Assembly: GCA_949152475.1 (NCBI GenBank) | Contig: OX424555.1 | Coordinates: forward strand, 9,814,868 to 9,878,867 | Reading direction: 5' to 3' | Length of the DNA stretch: 64,000 bases | Origin: Terebella lapidaria | Taxonomy: Eukaryota; Annelida; Polychaeta; Terebellida; Terebellidae | Part shown: positions 21,057 to 33,400 of the stretch, in pieces | How the letters are laid out: every line of letters starts with the position of its first letter | Position numbering within the stretch: position 1 is the first letter of the stretch | Position numbers and translations under genes: made by a program | Notes under the pieces: model-generated | Seen by the model: only the letters and a program-made list of their open reading frames with translations | Database searches by the model: none | What the model was told of the DNA's origin: nothing

Positions 21057-22445
21057 ATGGTTGTATTTACAGGATCGGTGAGAAAATACAAAGTGACAGT
21101 GTCAATTGTAATCGCCTCATGCACATGGCTGATATTGGTCAGCACGAGATATACATCAATGACATCGTCAACAATTATGAAAATACGTAGACTTGCCGAT
21201 TCTGACAATGATGCCCACATCCACACCGTATTCCCCGACACGTCCCGTGATGAGTTGCACAAACAAGAGCAAACATTTGGGATCATACATGATACGAAAT
21301 ATGAAAATACTGCAGAGAATTACACCCAACAGAGAACATTGTCCAACGTTGGAGATCAAGAAACGACTGAACTGGAATCTCCAGAGTCAAACCCCAACAT
21401 CTCAGATACTACCTCATCCAAAGGAGTAGATACTTCAGACAGCCAGGTTAAAACAATCGTGTACTGGACAAAGCACTTTGGCAAAGATTGGGAAACAACG
21501 TGGGGTCGTGGAAGAGAACCCTTCGAACGCTGTAAGAATTCTAAACAATGTACAGTGACCAGTGACAGATCAAAGCTCAAAGAGGCGAGTCTAGTACTGT
21601 TCTTTCATATGGAGGATCCCAATTTTCCAGAAGTCCGTTACCAACGACAACTCTACGCTCATGTCTGCAAGGATCCCCCACGACCGAAGTCTTACACTTA
21701 CTTGGACCAGTACGAAGATATTTTGAATTTTACTGCAAATTATCGACCGAGTGCTGATGTGTTTTCCCCTTATGGATACTTTCGGCAATTAGACAAACCA
21801 CGATCCAGAAACTTTCTCCCAGATATACCGTTCAAGAACAGAACCGGCTCTGTTGCTTGGATGGTTAGTCATTGTCGGACCAATTCGCAAAGACACCTTT
21901 ATGTCAACGAACTCAAACGGTACATCGACGTTGACATATATGGTGCGTGTGGGAACCAGACATGTCCAAAAGACCTTGGTTATAGCTACTGCTTCGGACA
22001 ACTAGGAAAGGATTATAAATTTTACTTGGCTTTCGAAAACAGCATATGTCCTGAGTATATCAGTGAGAAGATGAACCAAGCTCTCAATGCTCAAATGGTT
22101 CCGATAGTCTTCGGCATGGCGAACTACACTCACAATACAACATTCGCGCCTCCTCATTCTGTGATTGATGTAAGAGATTTCAAGAGTCCGAAAGACCTGG
22201 CCAAATTTCTTAAGGCAATGACAGAGGAAGAATATAACGAATATTTTCGTTGGAGATTGACATATGGAAGATATGGCAATGGTAGCATACTGTGTTCTTT
22301 CTGTGACATCCTGCATAGTGAGAAGTACAAGAATGGTGGTCAGTTCGTACCGTCCTACAAAAAGTTTGGAGGATACCGCAGGTGGTGGCAGGACACATGT
22401 GATAATGACTTGATTTTGAGAATGAGAGAGGAGGGCGGATGGTAA
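21057..22445 (+). CDS. alpha-1,3-fucosyltransferase (GT10 family), intronless
   Basis: 462 aa, a Golgi type II membrane glycosyltransferase predicted to move fucose from GDP-fucose to GlcNAc/Glc on glycoprotein or glycolipid chains. A short cytoplasmic tail is followed by one membrane anchor (about residues 10-29, VTVSIVIASCTWLILV), a Ser/Thr-rich stem to about residue 130, and the catalytic domain to the end. The family signature FYLAFENSICPEYISEK lies at about residue 322 and the C-terminal CxxC (CSFC) at about 412-415. Several N-glycosylation sequons (NFT, NRT, NQT, NYT) are present. The acceptor-side motif reads LNFTANYRPSADVFSPYG, corresponding to the WT..YR.DSD...PYG block. The reading frame is intact from the first ATG to TAA. 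No intron is needed, which fits either an ancestrally single-exon FUT gene or a retrocopy. Exact linkage and acceptor cannot be told. Confidence 0.9.
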   Translation: MVVFTGSVRKYKVTVSIVIASCTWLILVSTRYTSMTSSTIMKIRRLADSDNDAHIHTVFPDTSRDELHKQEQTFGIIHDTKYENTAENYTQQRTLSNVGDQETTELESPESNPNISDTTSSKGVDTSDSQVKTIVYWTKHFGKDWETTWGRGREPFERCKNSKQCTVTSDRSKLKEASLVLFFHMEDPNFPEVRYQRQLYAHVCKDPPRPKSYTYLDQYEDILNFTANYRPSADVFSPYGYFRQLDKPRSRNFLPDIPFKNRTGSVAWMVSHCRTNSQRHLYVNELKRYIDVDIYGACGNQTCPKDLGYSYCFGQLGKDYKFYLAFENSICPEYISEKMNQALNAQMVPIVFGMANYTHNTTFAPPHSVIDVRDFKSPKDLAKFLKAMTEEEYNEYFRWRLTYGRYGNGSILCSFCDILHSEKYKNGGQFVPSYKKFGGYRRWWQDTCDNDLILRMREEGGW

Positions 22446-23292
22446 TTGATATCGTGTCTTAACTTTCAAATCAACAAGCATGAGCCCGTGCGGATTTGCT
22501 GCCCATACATGATCTGCTGCCCATACATGATTACCATTTACTTCAAGATAAAGTTATGGAAGAACATACTTGTTTCAGACACATCAGTCCACACTGCAGA
22601 CTTCTTTTTTGGTACATATGCAACGGTAAATGCAATATGTTGCATGTCGTCATTACAAATGTTGGATTTTTGTGTATTTCATATAATACAAAATATCAAT
22701 CAATTGCATCTCACAAATAAGAATCACAAATAAGAATCGTTTGTACTTTTTGTGGTGTAAATGCATTACTAAATATATGATGCCACTTCAAAATATCTTA
22801 CTAGAATATTTCTTCATGGCAAAACCGAATCATTAACGACATTCTTCCGATTACCTGTAATAAAATATATTTTCAATATCAGTGGATTGGTTGACATATA
22901 CATTTGAAATCGATGCTCAAGAGACATACATCGATAGCATGTGGGATAAACATAATCGATTTTCAAATTTTTATCGGAATGACACGTAGCAAACCGCCAG
23001 GAAGTCTATGTAGAACCGAGTAGCATATAGTTATAGTGTCAGACAGAGACATCATTAAAACCTGGAAACATTTCAGATATATATATATATGTTCTTGTCA
23101 TCATCAAAATTGTAAGGCATATATCCATGAGGATTGCCACACAAACTCCACACCATTTTCCTGACAATACACTACGGTATATAAAAAGCTTGAGTAAATC
23201 GAACATACAATTACAATTTGGCTTATCAGCTTATAGGTGTGTCTGTCGTAAGGCCATGGTCTACCTTCACAAATCAGTTTCGTTCACAAATA
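22446..23292. other. 3' flank of the fucosyltransferase gene
   Basis: No further gene seen. The sequence is AT-rich, with a direct repeat of gcccatacatgat at 22501-22531 and a short AT run near 23076-23090. Confidence 0.5.
22859..22864 (+). terminator. candidate poly(A) signal AATAAA
   Basis: First canonical AATAAA downstream of the fucosyltransferase stop codon, about 415 bp away. Assignment is by position only. Confidence 0.4.
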
Positions 23293-24035
23293 ATTAGCCC
23301 AAAGGCTAATACAGGTTACCGGAAAATATATGTTTCATATTTGAGATATTAGTCACTTTATCATGTTTACCTTAAAGATACTTGAAACAAGTATAAAGGT
23401 CAAGATCAAGGCCATGAGCCTATTCAGCATAAATTATTTCCCATATGTGTGCGATCTATTCCCAAGCTGTCAAGTCAACATTAAACGAGATATTAGCCAT
23501 TTTGCGCTCTGACATTGAAAACGACGTCGAATATCAAATTCAAGGTCATCAGAATATTTGTCGCGTATCATATCCTATATGTCCAAACTGATTCCCAAGC
23601 TATAAAGTTGATAAGAAACAAGATATTAGCCGTTTTGTCCTGTGACCTTGAAAATTAGGAAAGTCAAATTCAAGGTCACCAGAATATTCAGCATATATCA
23701 TTTCCTATATGTCCACAATTGATTCCTAAGCTGTATAGTTTAAAATCAGTCAGATATTAGCCATTTTGTGCTCTGACCTTGCAAATGAGAACAAAGGTCA
23801 AATTCAACGTCATCAGAATTTTCGGCATACTAGTATATCATTTCCTATATGTCCACAATTGATTCCTAAGCTGTAAAGTCAACAATAAGCGAGATATTAG
23901 CCATTTTGTGCTCTGACCTTGAAAATGATATCAAAAGTCAAATTCAAAGACATCAGAGTATTTGTCGCATATTATTTCCTGTATTCCACAATTGACACCC
24001 AAGATATAATGTTGATAAGAAGCGAGATATTAAAG
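23293..24035. repeat. tandem array of ~130-140-bp AGGTCA-rich units, MITE family left end
   Basis: The block opens with ggctaatacaggttaccgg, the left end seen at 60730-60750. The word tattagcc recurs at 23491, 23623, 23754 and 23894 (spacing 132, 131, 140 bp), each time with tgtgctctgaccttgaaaat, caaattcaaggtcatcag and atttcctatatgtccacaat. The right terminal repeat is not evident. It has no coding capacity. Confidence 0.75.
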
Positions 24036-24513
24036 ACCCACCGATGTCAACCATGGGAGTAAACATTTATCAGACCTAAAACCACACGGCAGTGACTTGG
24101 CAAAAGTTGACTTGCCCAGTCTTGCCTATAAAATAGGGGTGTATGGTTTTTAATATATTGAGAGGAGTATTTAAATTTTCAGTGATACTTTTGTCATGTC
24201 TTCATTGTTGTTAGTCTGTCAATGTTAGTTTGTGTGTTTTTACTGTTTGTTTTTAGTGTTAGCTCCACTCCAGCTACTCTCAAATAACTTTAAGACTAAC
24301 TTTGGCCTTTGGAAATATGCAAACTGGAACCAGACAGTCAGGTTATAACCACATTCACTTTTCAGACAAAAGTCTGTATCTGTTTACACACTGTAACGCC
24401 TATAGATGTATACCTCACACCCCCATTGCGTGGACTCGCCCTTTGTATATGGATATCCCAGCAGTGGTGAAATTTGAATTTTCATTTTCAAATTTATCAA
24501 TGTATACTTGTTG

Positions 24514-24658
24514 GATTTTGATTAAATTTGATTTGTATTTTTCTATGTGACCTATAAGTAGGTGTGCCATTTTTTTTATATAGGGGGGATTTTGATTAAA
24601 TTTGATTTGTATTTTTCTATGTGACCTATAAGTAGGTGTGCCATTTTTTTTATATAGG
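24514..24658. repeat. two-copy direct repeat of about 75 bp
   Basis: The segment gattttgattaaatttgatt through ggtgtgccatttttttt to atatagg occurs twice in a row with no visible change. Confidence 0.85.
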
Positions 24659-24940
24659 CCTAATAAATCATCATGTTTGAGTAAGTGTATTTTTAAAGGG
24701 TTAGTTCCTAGTAAATATAAACTTGTCAACACAAATAAAATTAAGTATAAATCGATTGATGGTGGTGTACTGATTCAGAATCGCCCATTTGTGGATTTTA
24801 TTTTCCATCCTATATGCACTCTATATGTCAATAATGACATGTCTGCGGCCGCCCCCTCTTTCCGGGTAATGAATGCGCGATCCCTTGTGACGTCATCGGT
24901 TGTACAACTCGTCAACACGTGTCGTTCGGCTCAAACACTA

Positions 24941-25789
24941 GGCCCCTCAAAGGGGTAAAAACGAAGTCGCGATGTTGGCATTCTGAACAACATCGTTTCG
25001 ATGTTGCTACTCTTAAACTGTGATTAAATACTGACTAAATTCCGACGTTGCGATATCCTTCTCCTTAAATGATGATTAAAAAACGAAGTGTACGACGCTC
25101 ACTCATCAAATACTGACTAAATTTCGATGTCTGACTTTTGTGTTGATATTACCGATTAAATATCGATGTAAACGATGTTAACCCTTTCACTGCCGGAGGC
25201 GACTTTAGTAGACAGGGGGGTTCATTGCCGGAGGCGACTTTAGTCGACCAAAATTAGGGGAAATCAGGGCAAACTGAAACACTATAAATTAACATTAAAT
25301 TTATGTTCCGATAATGAAATTTTGGAACTTATGTTCTATACATTGTACTTAGAACAAACCCACCCTATATTCTATTATAATTTAAAAAGTTTCACAATAA
25401 ATATGCCATTTGAATATATAATTCATAATTTCTTCAAAATAACTTGGCAATGGGATACAAGGTCTGAAACAGTTTTTGGCAGTGAAAGGGTTAAATAATA
25501 TGAAAAAAAAATATACATGAACGAACTGAACCACGGAAAACTACGAAATGCGGTTGCGATGTGTAGCGAGTGCGTTATGATGCTTCGTTGCACAAACTTT
25601 TCATCTGAGGTGCGATGTTAAGGCTCTAAAATTATGACTAAATTCTGACGTGCGATGTTAAGGCTCCAAAAATATGACTATATTCTGAAGTGCGAAGTTG
25701 AGGCTAAAAAATATGACTAAAATATGATGTGTGATGTTTCTCAGCTTAAAAAATGATGTTGCGATGTTGGACCCCCCCTTTGAGGGGCC
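24941..25789. mobile_element. MITE with GGCCCCTCAAAGGGG ends
   Basis: Perfect 15-bp terminal inverted repeats (GGCCCCTCAAAGGGG), each itself nearly palindromic, flanked by TA (24939-24940 and 25790-25791). Many subterminal copies of the words gactaaattc-gacg and gcgatgtt(aa)ggct sit inside both ends. There is no ORF. A piggyBac-type MITE is inserted in it at 25182-25490; without that the element is about 536 bp. TA target choice would fit a Tc1/mariner-like mobiliser, but the TIR is not one I recognise. Confidence 0.75.
25182..25490. mobile_element. piggyBac-type MITE, nested
   Basis: 309 bp. It starts CCCTTTCACTGCC and ends in the complement GGCAGTGAAAGGG, flanked on both sides by TTAA (25178-25181 and 25491-25494). 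These are the hallmark ends and target of piggyBac transposons. The word gccggaggcgactttagt occurs twice just inside the left end. There is no transposase, so it is non-autonomous. Confidence 0.9.
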
Positions 25790-25791
25790 TA

Positions 25792-27129
25792 ACACTGTGT
25801 TCAGCCAAACGCCGAGAAAATGCATCTAGGTTAGTAACCAGAATGAAAATAAGCGATAATAATCATTATGTCTTAATGTAAATCATGGACACAGTAGAAT
25901 ATATAAAATTGCTCCCAAGTTGTCGATTTGGGGTTGAAGTGGGCGATGAGAGGTGCGGGACAATTCGTGCGCGATAGGGTTTTTGACGGGGCGTAGATAT
26001 GTCGATAATTCATTGATCTGAATTTTGTAAGCGATGTTTATAAGACATTTATCCATTCAAGTAAATTTTGCAGTTTCATTCATTTTCCTCTAGTAGTTCG
26101 TCCACAATCGTAAATTTAAAACGCTGATTCGTACGATGTGATTTTCCTTATTTCTGACCGTCGCCGTCGGCGTCCTCATCCATGATGCGAGGTTTTTTTT
26201 CATGGAATGTCTACCGCACTTTCCAGCTTTTCTATAATATTTTCGTATATATTCTGTATATTTTATCATATAGATCTGGAATTTATTTATCATATATATC
26301 AATCGTGGTCATTTGCGCACTTTAGAGACTAGATCTAGTGTAGACTAGAACTATATGGAAATTATGGATCACGAGAAGGATTAGGGATGATTATTTTATA
26401 CTAGGAATTCGGATACAGCCAAACCGCACGCATGCAGCAACTACCAGTACCGGTATATATCAAAATTTATACCCGAAAAGCCATACCTCTACATCACGCA
26501 GTCTAGATATAGGGTAGTACGTATTGCTAAGAGTCTGACATACCTACTGGTATTTCAACTGATAAAGGTTACATCATTCGAAATAAACTGCACCATGAAA
26601 TGTGTAGGAAATTGAAGTGAGTTGTGTGAGTGTTTGCAGTAAAAAATACTTCGTAGATCTGGTAATGTTTCATATCATACAATTTCAATCATATAAAAAA
26701 TGATCTCATGGCTACTCATTTTCATTCGAGGCAATGAACTAATGTGAAGAGAGCAGTAAAACACGACCATTTCTCACTTATGATGATTAATAATGCATAA
26801 ATTAACTAATGCTTTGCTAAATTAACTAATGCATTGCTTTCCATTTAAAAGAAGATGGTGCTGGAACTGGTCCTGTAAAGTTGTGGGTATGTGACGCGAC
26901 AGCCTCTCATAGAATACTAGCACTTCCCACTGAAGTTAGGTGGGTGAGAAATTTGCTATCAATTGTAAAACAAAACATAAAAAAAAATTAGAAACACGTT
27001 TTCACACACTGTCTGACCCTGATAACGCAATTTTGTCTTTGGATAAACTGTTTGGTCGGCTCTGTTTCTATTCCAAAATTGTATTTTAGATTTGGTGTTC
27101 AATTGGCATCATCAAAATCTGGTTGTATT
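25792..27129. other. intergenic, no gene seen
   Basis: No coding features. 26016-26108 is a member of the dispersed sequence into which the foldback element at 44298 inserted, here uninterrupted (tgcagt at 26069-26074). The ORF at 26090-26302 has no domain. Confidence 0.5.
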
Positions 27130-27864
27130 TGTAAAGTTATTGACTACCGTCCGCTCTTCGGGATCCTCGAGGATAGTCCTCTCTCATCCGAGTCCTTGCG
27201 GACGCGCATCCGCTATTCCGGATCCTCGCGGCAGGGCCGCTCACCGGAGGTCGCGGCGGACACGGTAACTACTTCATCATTAACGGTAACCAGGTAACAG
27301 CCCACCCGACACTCCCAGGCCTACGGACACCGTTCAGAAACTGGTTCATCACCACGGTGTTAACTGGCGGGGCCTGGCGAGCCGCGGTCTGCCTCGGGGA
27401 CGGAACCCCGTACAGTCCGACATGCTGGCCAGAGCCTCTGTCACATGTCCCGGGAAGGGAGAGAGCTGGCGATCCACAGGGCCGAAGGCCCCCGAGTCAG
27501 CAACTCGTCTCTCCCAGCCCGGGCCTCCCCACGGAAATCGTCCCCAGGGCTCTAGGAGCCCACTACTCAGACTCAGGGAACACAAAGCTCATGGCGAGCC
27601 TCGTGTGCGTCCTAGTCTCGATCTTGGACAATCTCCTCGAACGAGTCGCTTCCAGTGTATATATAATACACCACAAACTGTAGGACGCACGCGAGGTTAA
27701 ATCGATCCATTGTTATAGTTTACTGGAGCGTAAATTACAATACGTCGCCGTGGCAACGCACGCTCGAACGGAGCATGTCAAAACAAGGCCAAGTACGAAA
27801 AGGCCACATAAATGGCATTTATGTTTACAATCACCTGCCGCGTGCTTAGGGCAAAATCGCCACA
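27130..27864 (-). repeat. 3' LTR of the complete Ty3/gypsy element
   Basis: 735 bp. In the element's orientation it runs from TGTGGCGATTTTG to TAACTTTACA (TG...CA). It appears identical base for base to 37135-37869. A TATA-like stretch (tgtatatataatacacc) lies at about 27656-27672. The 4-bp target copy TATT is at 27126-27129. Confidence 0.95.
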
Positions 27865-27865
27865 T

Positions 27866-27880
27866 TACCCCCTTCTTACA
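27866..27880 (-). promoter_or_regulatory. polypurine tract
   Basis: On the minus strand the purine run AAGAAGGGGGTAA directly precedes the 3' LTR start TGTGG, as expected for the plus-strand primer. Confidence 0.75.
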
Positions 27881-30497
27881 ATGTTGGTCCCCAACATGTT
27901 CCGCCCGCGCCCAAAATGCTCGAAACCCGACGAAGGCTTCGCATGGCGGGGGCCGGAAGAAGGCACGATGGCAACGCCCGGAAGTCACGGCGCAAACACT
28001 AGGACTTTAAGAGTCCCTTTTGGAAGAATGGGGAACTACCCCCGGACTTATGGAGTAAACTATAACGCGCTTTGCAATTTTGAATAAATCCTAATAAACA
28101 AGCTAAAATTTTGACCGAGGTGGTCCAAAACCGTGTGATGACCTTGAAAGGTCATCCATTATAAAAGGACGGTGTGTCGAGTCTTTGGAATATCTTTAAG
28201 GTTAGACTTTAAATTTAGAAATTTTGTAAAACGACACACCGAGTGATCAAAAGTGATAGTACCTCTAAAATGTTGCCGACCGCCCTGCCGGCCGGCTCCT
28301 CAGATCCGCAGAACGGGTCTGAGGCAGGGCGGAGCCGCGGAAGCGACTCCGGCACGCCCGCATGACGTATGTACATCTAGCAGACACACATACACCTGCG
28401 GACAGCTGTCGCAGACAGCTATCAAAGCCAACGCGGCAAGCCGCATCGACTGCCAGTATCTGTATACTGCAACCCGCACAGGCCTGTGTACAGACACGCA
28501 GATGGACGGACGTCTGCACTTTCATGCAGCCGCCCGCCCGCCCGCACATCTTCAGCACGGCCCGCATGGGGAGTTTACAACTGGCAAAATCACCCGCATC
28601 TCGAACACCGGACACGCGGATCCCGCGGGATCCAGCGCGGCATCAGCGGACGAAATGCGAGTGGCACAAAACACATGTGCTACACATCTGGAGATTAATA
28701 AAAATCCGAGAACGACATTTTTACATATATATACATGTAACAAATGACAGCTATACTACACGTGCAGCAATGCACGCGGTGTCGCTGCAAAACTCTGTCC
28801 CCGGTCATACTGACACACTGCCGTACCAACATACAAACACCACAAAACTCATGCGGAGGCAGTCATTTCCCTCCGGTGACTCCAAATCAAACCATGTATA
28901 CGGGTAGAAAATAAATTTCTATCCCGGGGGACCTCGCAAATAACTACAGTAATTAAAATCAGTCATTAGCTAAAGCTTCCGCACTGGCGGTAAATGACGT
29001 GAAACTAATCACCAAAGCAAGGTAGAAATTGGGCATAAAATTGACAGTAACCACTAACTTGTGGCTTGTACGAATATGTCAGACGAAAACAACAATAAAT
29101 TGTCATTCTCCAGTCTTTTCAAATATCACAGCAATCCGTCACTGTCAAAATTAGCGCAATCCCTTACACCCCTCTAGCGAAAGCAGAAATCTCCCGATTT
29201 CCTACTCTCTTTTGCACCGGAGAGGAAATTTCACATACTTGACTCACTTTGTATCAGTAAATGAGCAAGAACAGAATTCTCCAGAGACATGCCGCACACT
29301 TGTGGCTTATAATCCTCCCATAAATAATAACTGAGATGGAAAATAAACAAAATCACTCCCCATAGCCGCTGGCACGCTTACAGGGCGATCGGACATACCC
29401 ATGACGTCCGGACAGACAATCGGGCGCCCTATGGGCGTTTGCAAAGCGCCCACTAGCAACCCCGACGTACAGCCCGGCCGCGGAGCGGTGCCCGGTCCAG
29501 CCCAGAGCCTCCTCAAACGACTACCGGAGCGCGGAGCCAATAGATTAGACGCGGAGCCGGCATGGGCCATAACCGCACTGGTTAGGGGGCGAACCCTTCA
29601 TACCGGCGCCCAATCTAGAGGCGCCCAAAGATGGTGAAAGCAATAGCCGGCGGACGTCCGGAGCTGCCCGCGGACGGAGTCCAGGCCAGACGCCTACCAT
29701 AGAACGGCGTATTGCCCTTATCCAATGAATATGAAATTGGAATTAAAAGCCACCACAAGTGTTGCGCATGTAAAATACGACCCCCTTCTTAGAAGGAGGC
29801 CGGGGATCCGGTCATTACGGCCGGACCGCATATTGTAAGGTGCGATCCGGACGAAAATGAGCGTCCCCCACTGCCGCGGCTGGTCCACACGTGCGGACTT
29901 AACAGCCGGTCCATTAAAAATAATGGTTAAACGATTTCCTGCCGTTAGAAATCTTAATCTACTATAACCGCAATTACAGTAGTGGCTCACGGGGGATAAC
30001 TACACCGAAGTGCGTCATCTTAAAGCGCCGCGGACGCCGGACGAGTCACGCGGACGAACCGCGGACATCAGTCCTCATCGGCGGACACTATCCCCGCGTC
30101 CAGAGCCAGTTCCCCAAATCCGTGGGAAGACGCTTCTCCCGTAGCGGACGTAAATCCCAACCTCAGTCTGGCCATATAAGAGGTTGTCCCGGGACCAGGG
30201 GCGTCCGGCCGAATCAGTAAATTCGTCCGGCCAGCGTAACCGTTGTACGGATTACGCCGGACAGCCGTCCACATGGTGCGGACCGGCCATCCGCACGTCC
30301 CTGGCGCTAGAAACTACAGGAGGGCGGATGCGGAGCGGCGGCGTTACGACATGAAAGTCTCCGCGGACCTCAACTCCGAAGATGGCCACAAAGTAGCCAC
30401 CCGCGGAGGTAAGTCGTGCGGACTCTCACGGAACGACCTAAAACCCGTCCGTAGTATGATAGACGGGTACCGCAGACGCATCCGCATGGGCGGAAGG
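27881..30497. other. long 3' non-coding region of the Ty3/gypsy element
   Basis: 2.6 kb lies between the pol stop and the polypurine tract. ORFs on both strands (for example 28253-28907 plus) are short and overlapping, with no retroviral, envelope or accessory domain. CGGAC and GCGGAC words are strongly clustered around 29640-30070 and 30240-30480. Function unknown; it could be packaging or export RNA structure. Confidence 0.55.
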
Positions 30498-33400
30498 TTA
30501 TTCCCACCCATACCGGGCTGGCGCACGTGGTTTCCGACGTGGCCGCCCGTCATCCGCAGGTACTGGAGGGAGTGGAGGTACCTGCGGATCGCCGTCATCT
30601 GGCTGATAGCCACCCAGCCCATCATCTGACGGGTCAGAGAGGTCCGGGAGGCCCACCATACGGCGCACACGCTCGTCCGGAGTCCGCGGATGCTGACCGG
30701 ACGGATCCCATACGGGAGCATCATCCGGTTCCGCATCTTGAATTAGCGGATCCATGACAAGCGGGCCCTCGTACTTCTTCAGATTATCGATATGGACAAC
30801 CAGAACCCTGTCCGGATCGGAATCCCTCCGGATCCGGTAGTCCACATCTGTCACCTGTTTCAGTACGGTAAACGGGCCTATCCACGGCTTAGCAAATTTA
30901 TTGCCTTGCTTAAGCGGCGGATAATAGTAGCGCACCTTGTCGCCTTCCGCAAAAGCTGGCCTACCCTTAGCATGGGCGTCATAGCCTCGCTTCTGCCGGA
31001 GGGCAGACTTGTCCAGGCGCGCGCGCGCGAAATCATGGGCGTTCGCCAGGGCGCGGCGAATCCACTCCACGTACTCCGGACCGCACTGGGGTACTGCGCC
31101 GGTCTCTGCCGCAGTTGGATACATAATATCCACGGGCAAATTTAACTCCCGGCCGTACAACATCGCGTGCGGAGTAACTCCGGTCGAAGAGTGGACCGAC
31201 GACCTGTACGCCATTAAGACATACGGGAGGTGGTCATCCCAATCATTCGCACGATCATTCACAAAGGCCGCCAGCATGTTGAGGACCGATCGATTAAAGC
31301 GTTCGACCTGGCCATCAGACTGGGGCCTGTAGGGGGTGGTACGCACCTTGGTACTCCCTAGCATCTGTGCTAGGTTCCGGAACAGGTTGCTCTCAAATTG
31401 CGTGCCCTGATCCGAATGTACCTGTTTAGGTACCCCATGGTACACCACCCATCTATTCACCAATAACCGAGCTACCTCGTCCGCAGTCTGGCGGCGCAGT
31501 GGGTAGGCGTCGGTATACTTGGTAAAATAGTCGGATATCACCAGGATGTACCGGAAACCGCGCGGGGTGACCCGGTGGGTATCCAGTATATCCAGAGCTA
31601 TCCGATCAAACGGCGCGCCCGCCTTAACCGTAGTTAAGGGGTGGCGGCCAGGAGTCGGGACTCCTTTGCGAGCTTGACACCGAGGGCAGGCTGCGCACCA
31701 CCGTTGCACGTCCAAGCCGCTACCAGGCCAATGAAAGCGCTGTTGTAGCCTATGGACGGTCCTCCGGATTCCCAAGTGACCGGTCACCCGGAGGTCATGC
31801 AACTGGTGGAGTACTTCTTTCCGCAGCTCCGCCGGAAGCACTAACTGCCATATTGGAGGCAGTGGGGTCGGTGGCTCATAGCGCCGGTATAAGAGGCCAT
31901 CCCTCAAGGAGAGTCGTTCCCACTGAGATACTAGAGACAAGGTCTCCTCCCTGTAGGTCTTCCGCTCATCCTTCGAGGGCTTCTGGCCGGCCTCAAGGGC
32001 TGTGATTACCGGTGCCAGAGCTCTGTCAGCTCTCTGCGCCGCAGCTATCTGCGCCGGAGAGTAGCCACCCAAGTAATTAGGCTCCTCATCCGTCGCGTCC
32101 GGCTGCGCCGCAGCGGCCATCACCACAGGGGGCAAGGACCGCTCATACTCAGACTCTCCAGAGGACGAGGGTACCCACGAGGAGTACACCGCCGGACTCG
32201 AGGAAGACTCGCTGGAGCTGAGCCGCACCTCCGCTTCATATGCGGGACGCCCTCGCCGATATCGGCGGGTCCGCGCGCGGAGATGAGCCCTAGACGCTCC
32301 GGCCGCCGTGTTGTTAGAGGGGGCGGCGGCCTGCGGTCTCCCCGGAACGTCCAATTCCGAGTCTGAGGACGAATCCGCGGCTTGCTGGAATGGTGCCATC
32401 CCTGCACAACCCGGATTCTTGCATTTATGACAACGGGACAGGCCGTCCGCGTTGCCGTGCAACTTACCAGCGCGGTGCTCTATCTGCATGTCATACTCTT
32501 GGAGTTTGACGAGCCACCGCGCCACCAAGCCATCGGCCTCACTATAGTTGAGGAGCCATCTCAGCGAACTATGATCAGTCCGCAAACGGAAATGGCGTCC
32601 CAACAAATAGTGCCGGAAGCGCTTGGTCATCGTAACCACCGCGAGCAACTCGCGATGAGTGGTACAGTAGTTCATTTGAGAGCGGCTCAAGGCCACACTC
32701 GCATAAGCTACTACCCGCTCTTGCCCGTCCACGATCTGCGAGAGGACACCGCCGAGCGCGAAGTTACTCGCGTCGGTGTCCAAGATGAACTCGCAGTCCG
32801 GACGAGGGTGCCGCAGCACCGGGGCCACTACCAAGGCCTGCCGGAGTCCCGAGAAGGCGTTAGCCTGCTCGGCGGACCAAACAAAATCGGCGCCCTTTTC
32901 CGTGAGGATAGTAAGGGGACGCGCGATCTCCGCAAAGCCGCGAATAAACCTGCGGTGGTAGCTCGCGAAGCCCAAGAAGGACCTCACGTCCGCCACGTTA
33001 CATGGCGGAGGCCATTTCTGCACGGCCGCCACCTTTGCGGGGTCTGGTCTCACTCCGGTGCCCGTTACCATGAAGCCCAAGTACAGGATTTCCTGCGCGA
33101 ATAGCTCGCACTTACTTGGCTTCAATTTAAGCCCTGCTCCGCGGATGCGATGGAGCACCATCTGGAGGTTGGTGAGGGTTTCCTCGAACGACCGGCCATA
33201 CACGACGACATCGTCGATGTAGACCATACATCGCTTCCAGAGGAACCCTTTGAGTACCATCTCCATGAGGCGCTCGAACGTCGCTGGTGCGTTACAGAGC
33301 CCGAACGGCATTACCTTGAATTGGTAGAGCCCGTTCTTGGTAACGAAGGCAGTCTTCGCCCGATCACTCTCCTCCATCTCCACCTGCCAATACCCGGAGG

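Noticed and set aside
28253..28907. Overlapping plus-strand ORFs in the 3' region of the complete gypsy element, considered as an antisense accessory gene
   Set aside because: No domain, poor codon character, and several overlapping frames; kept only as part of the non-coding region note.
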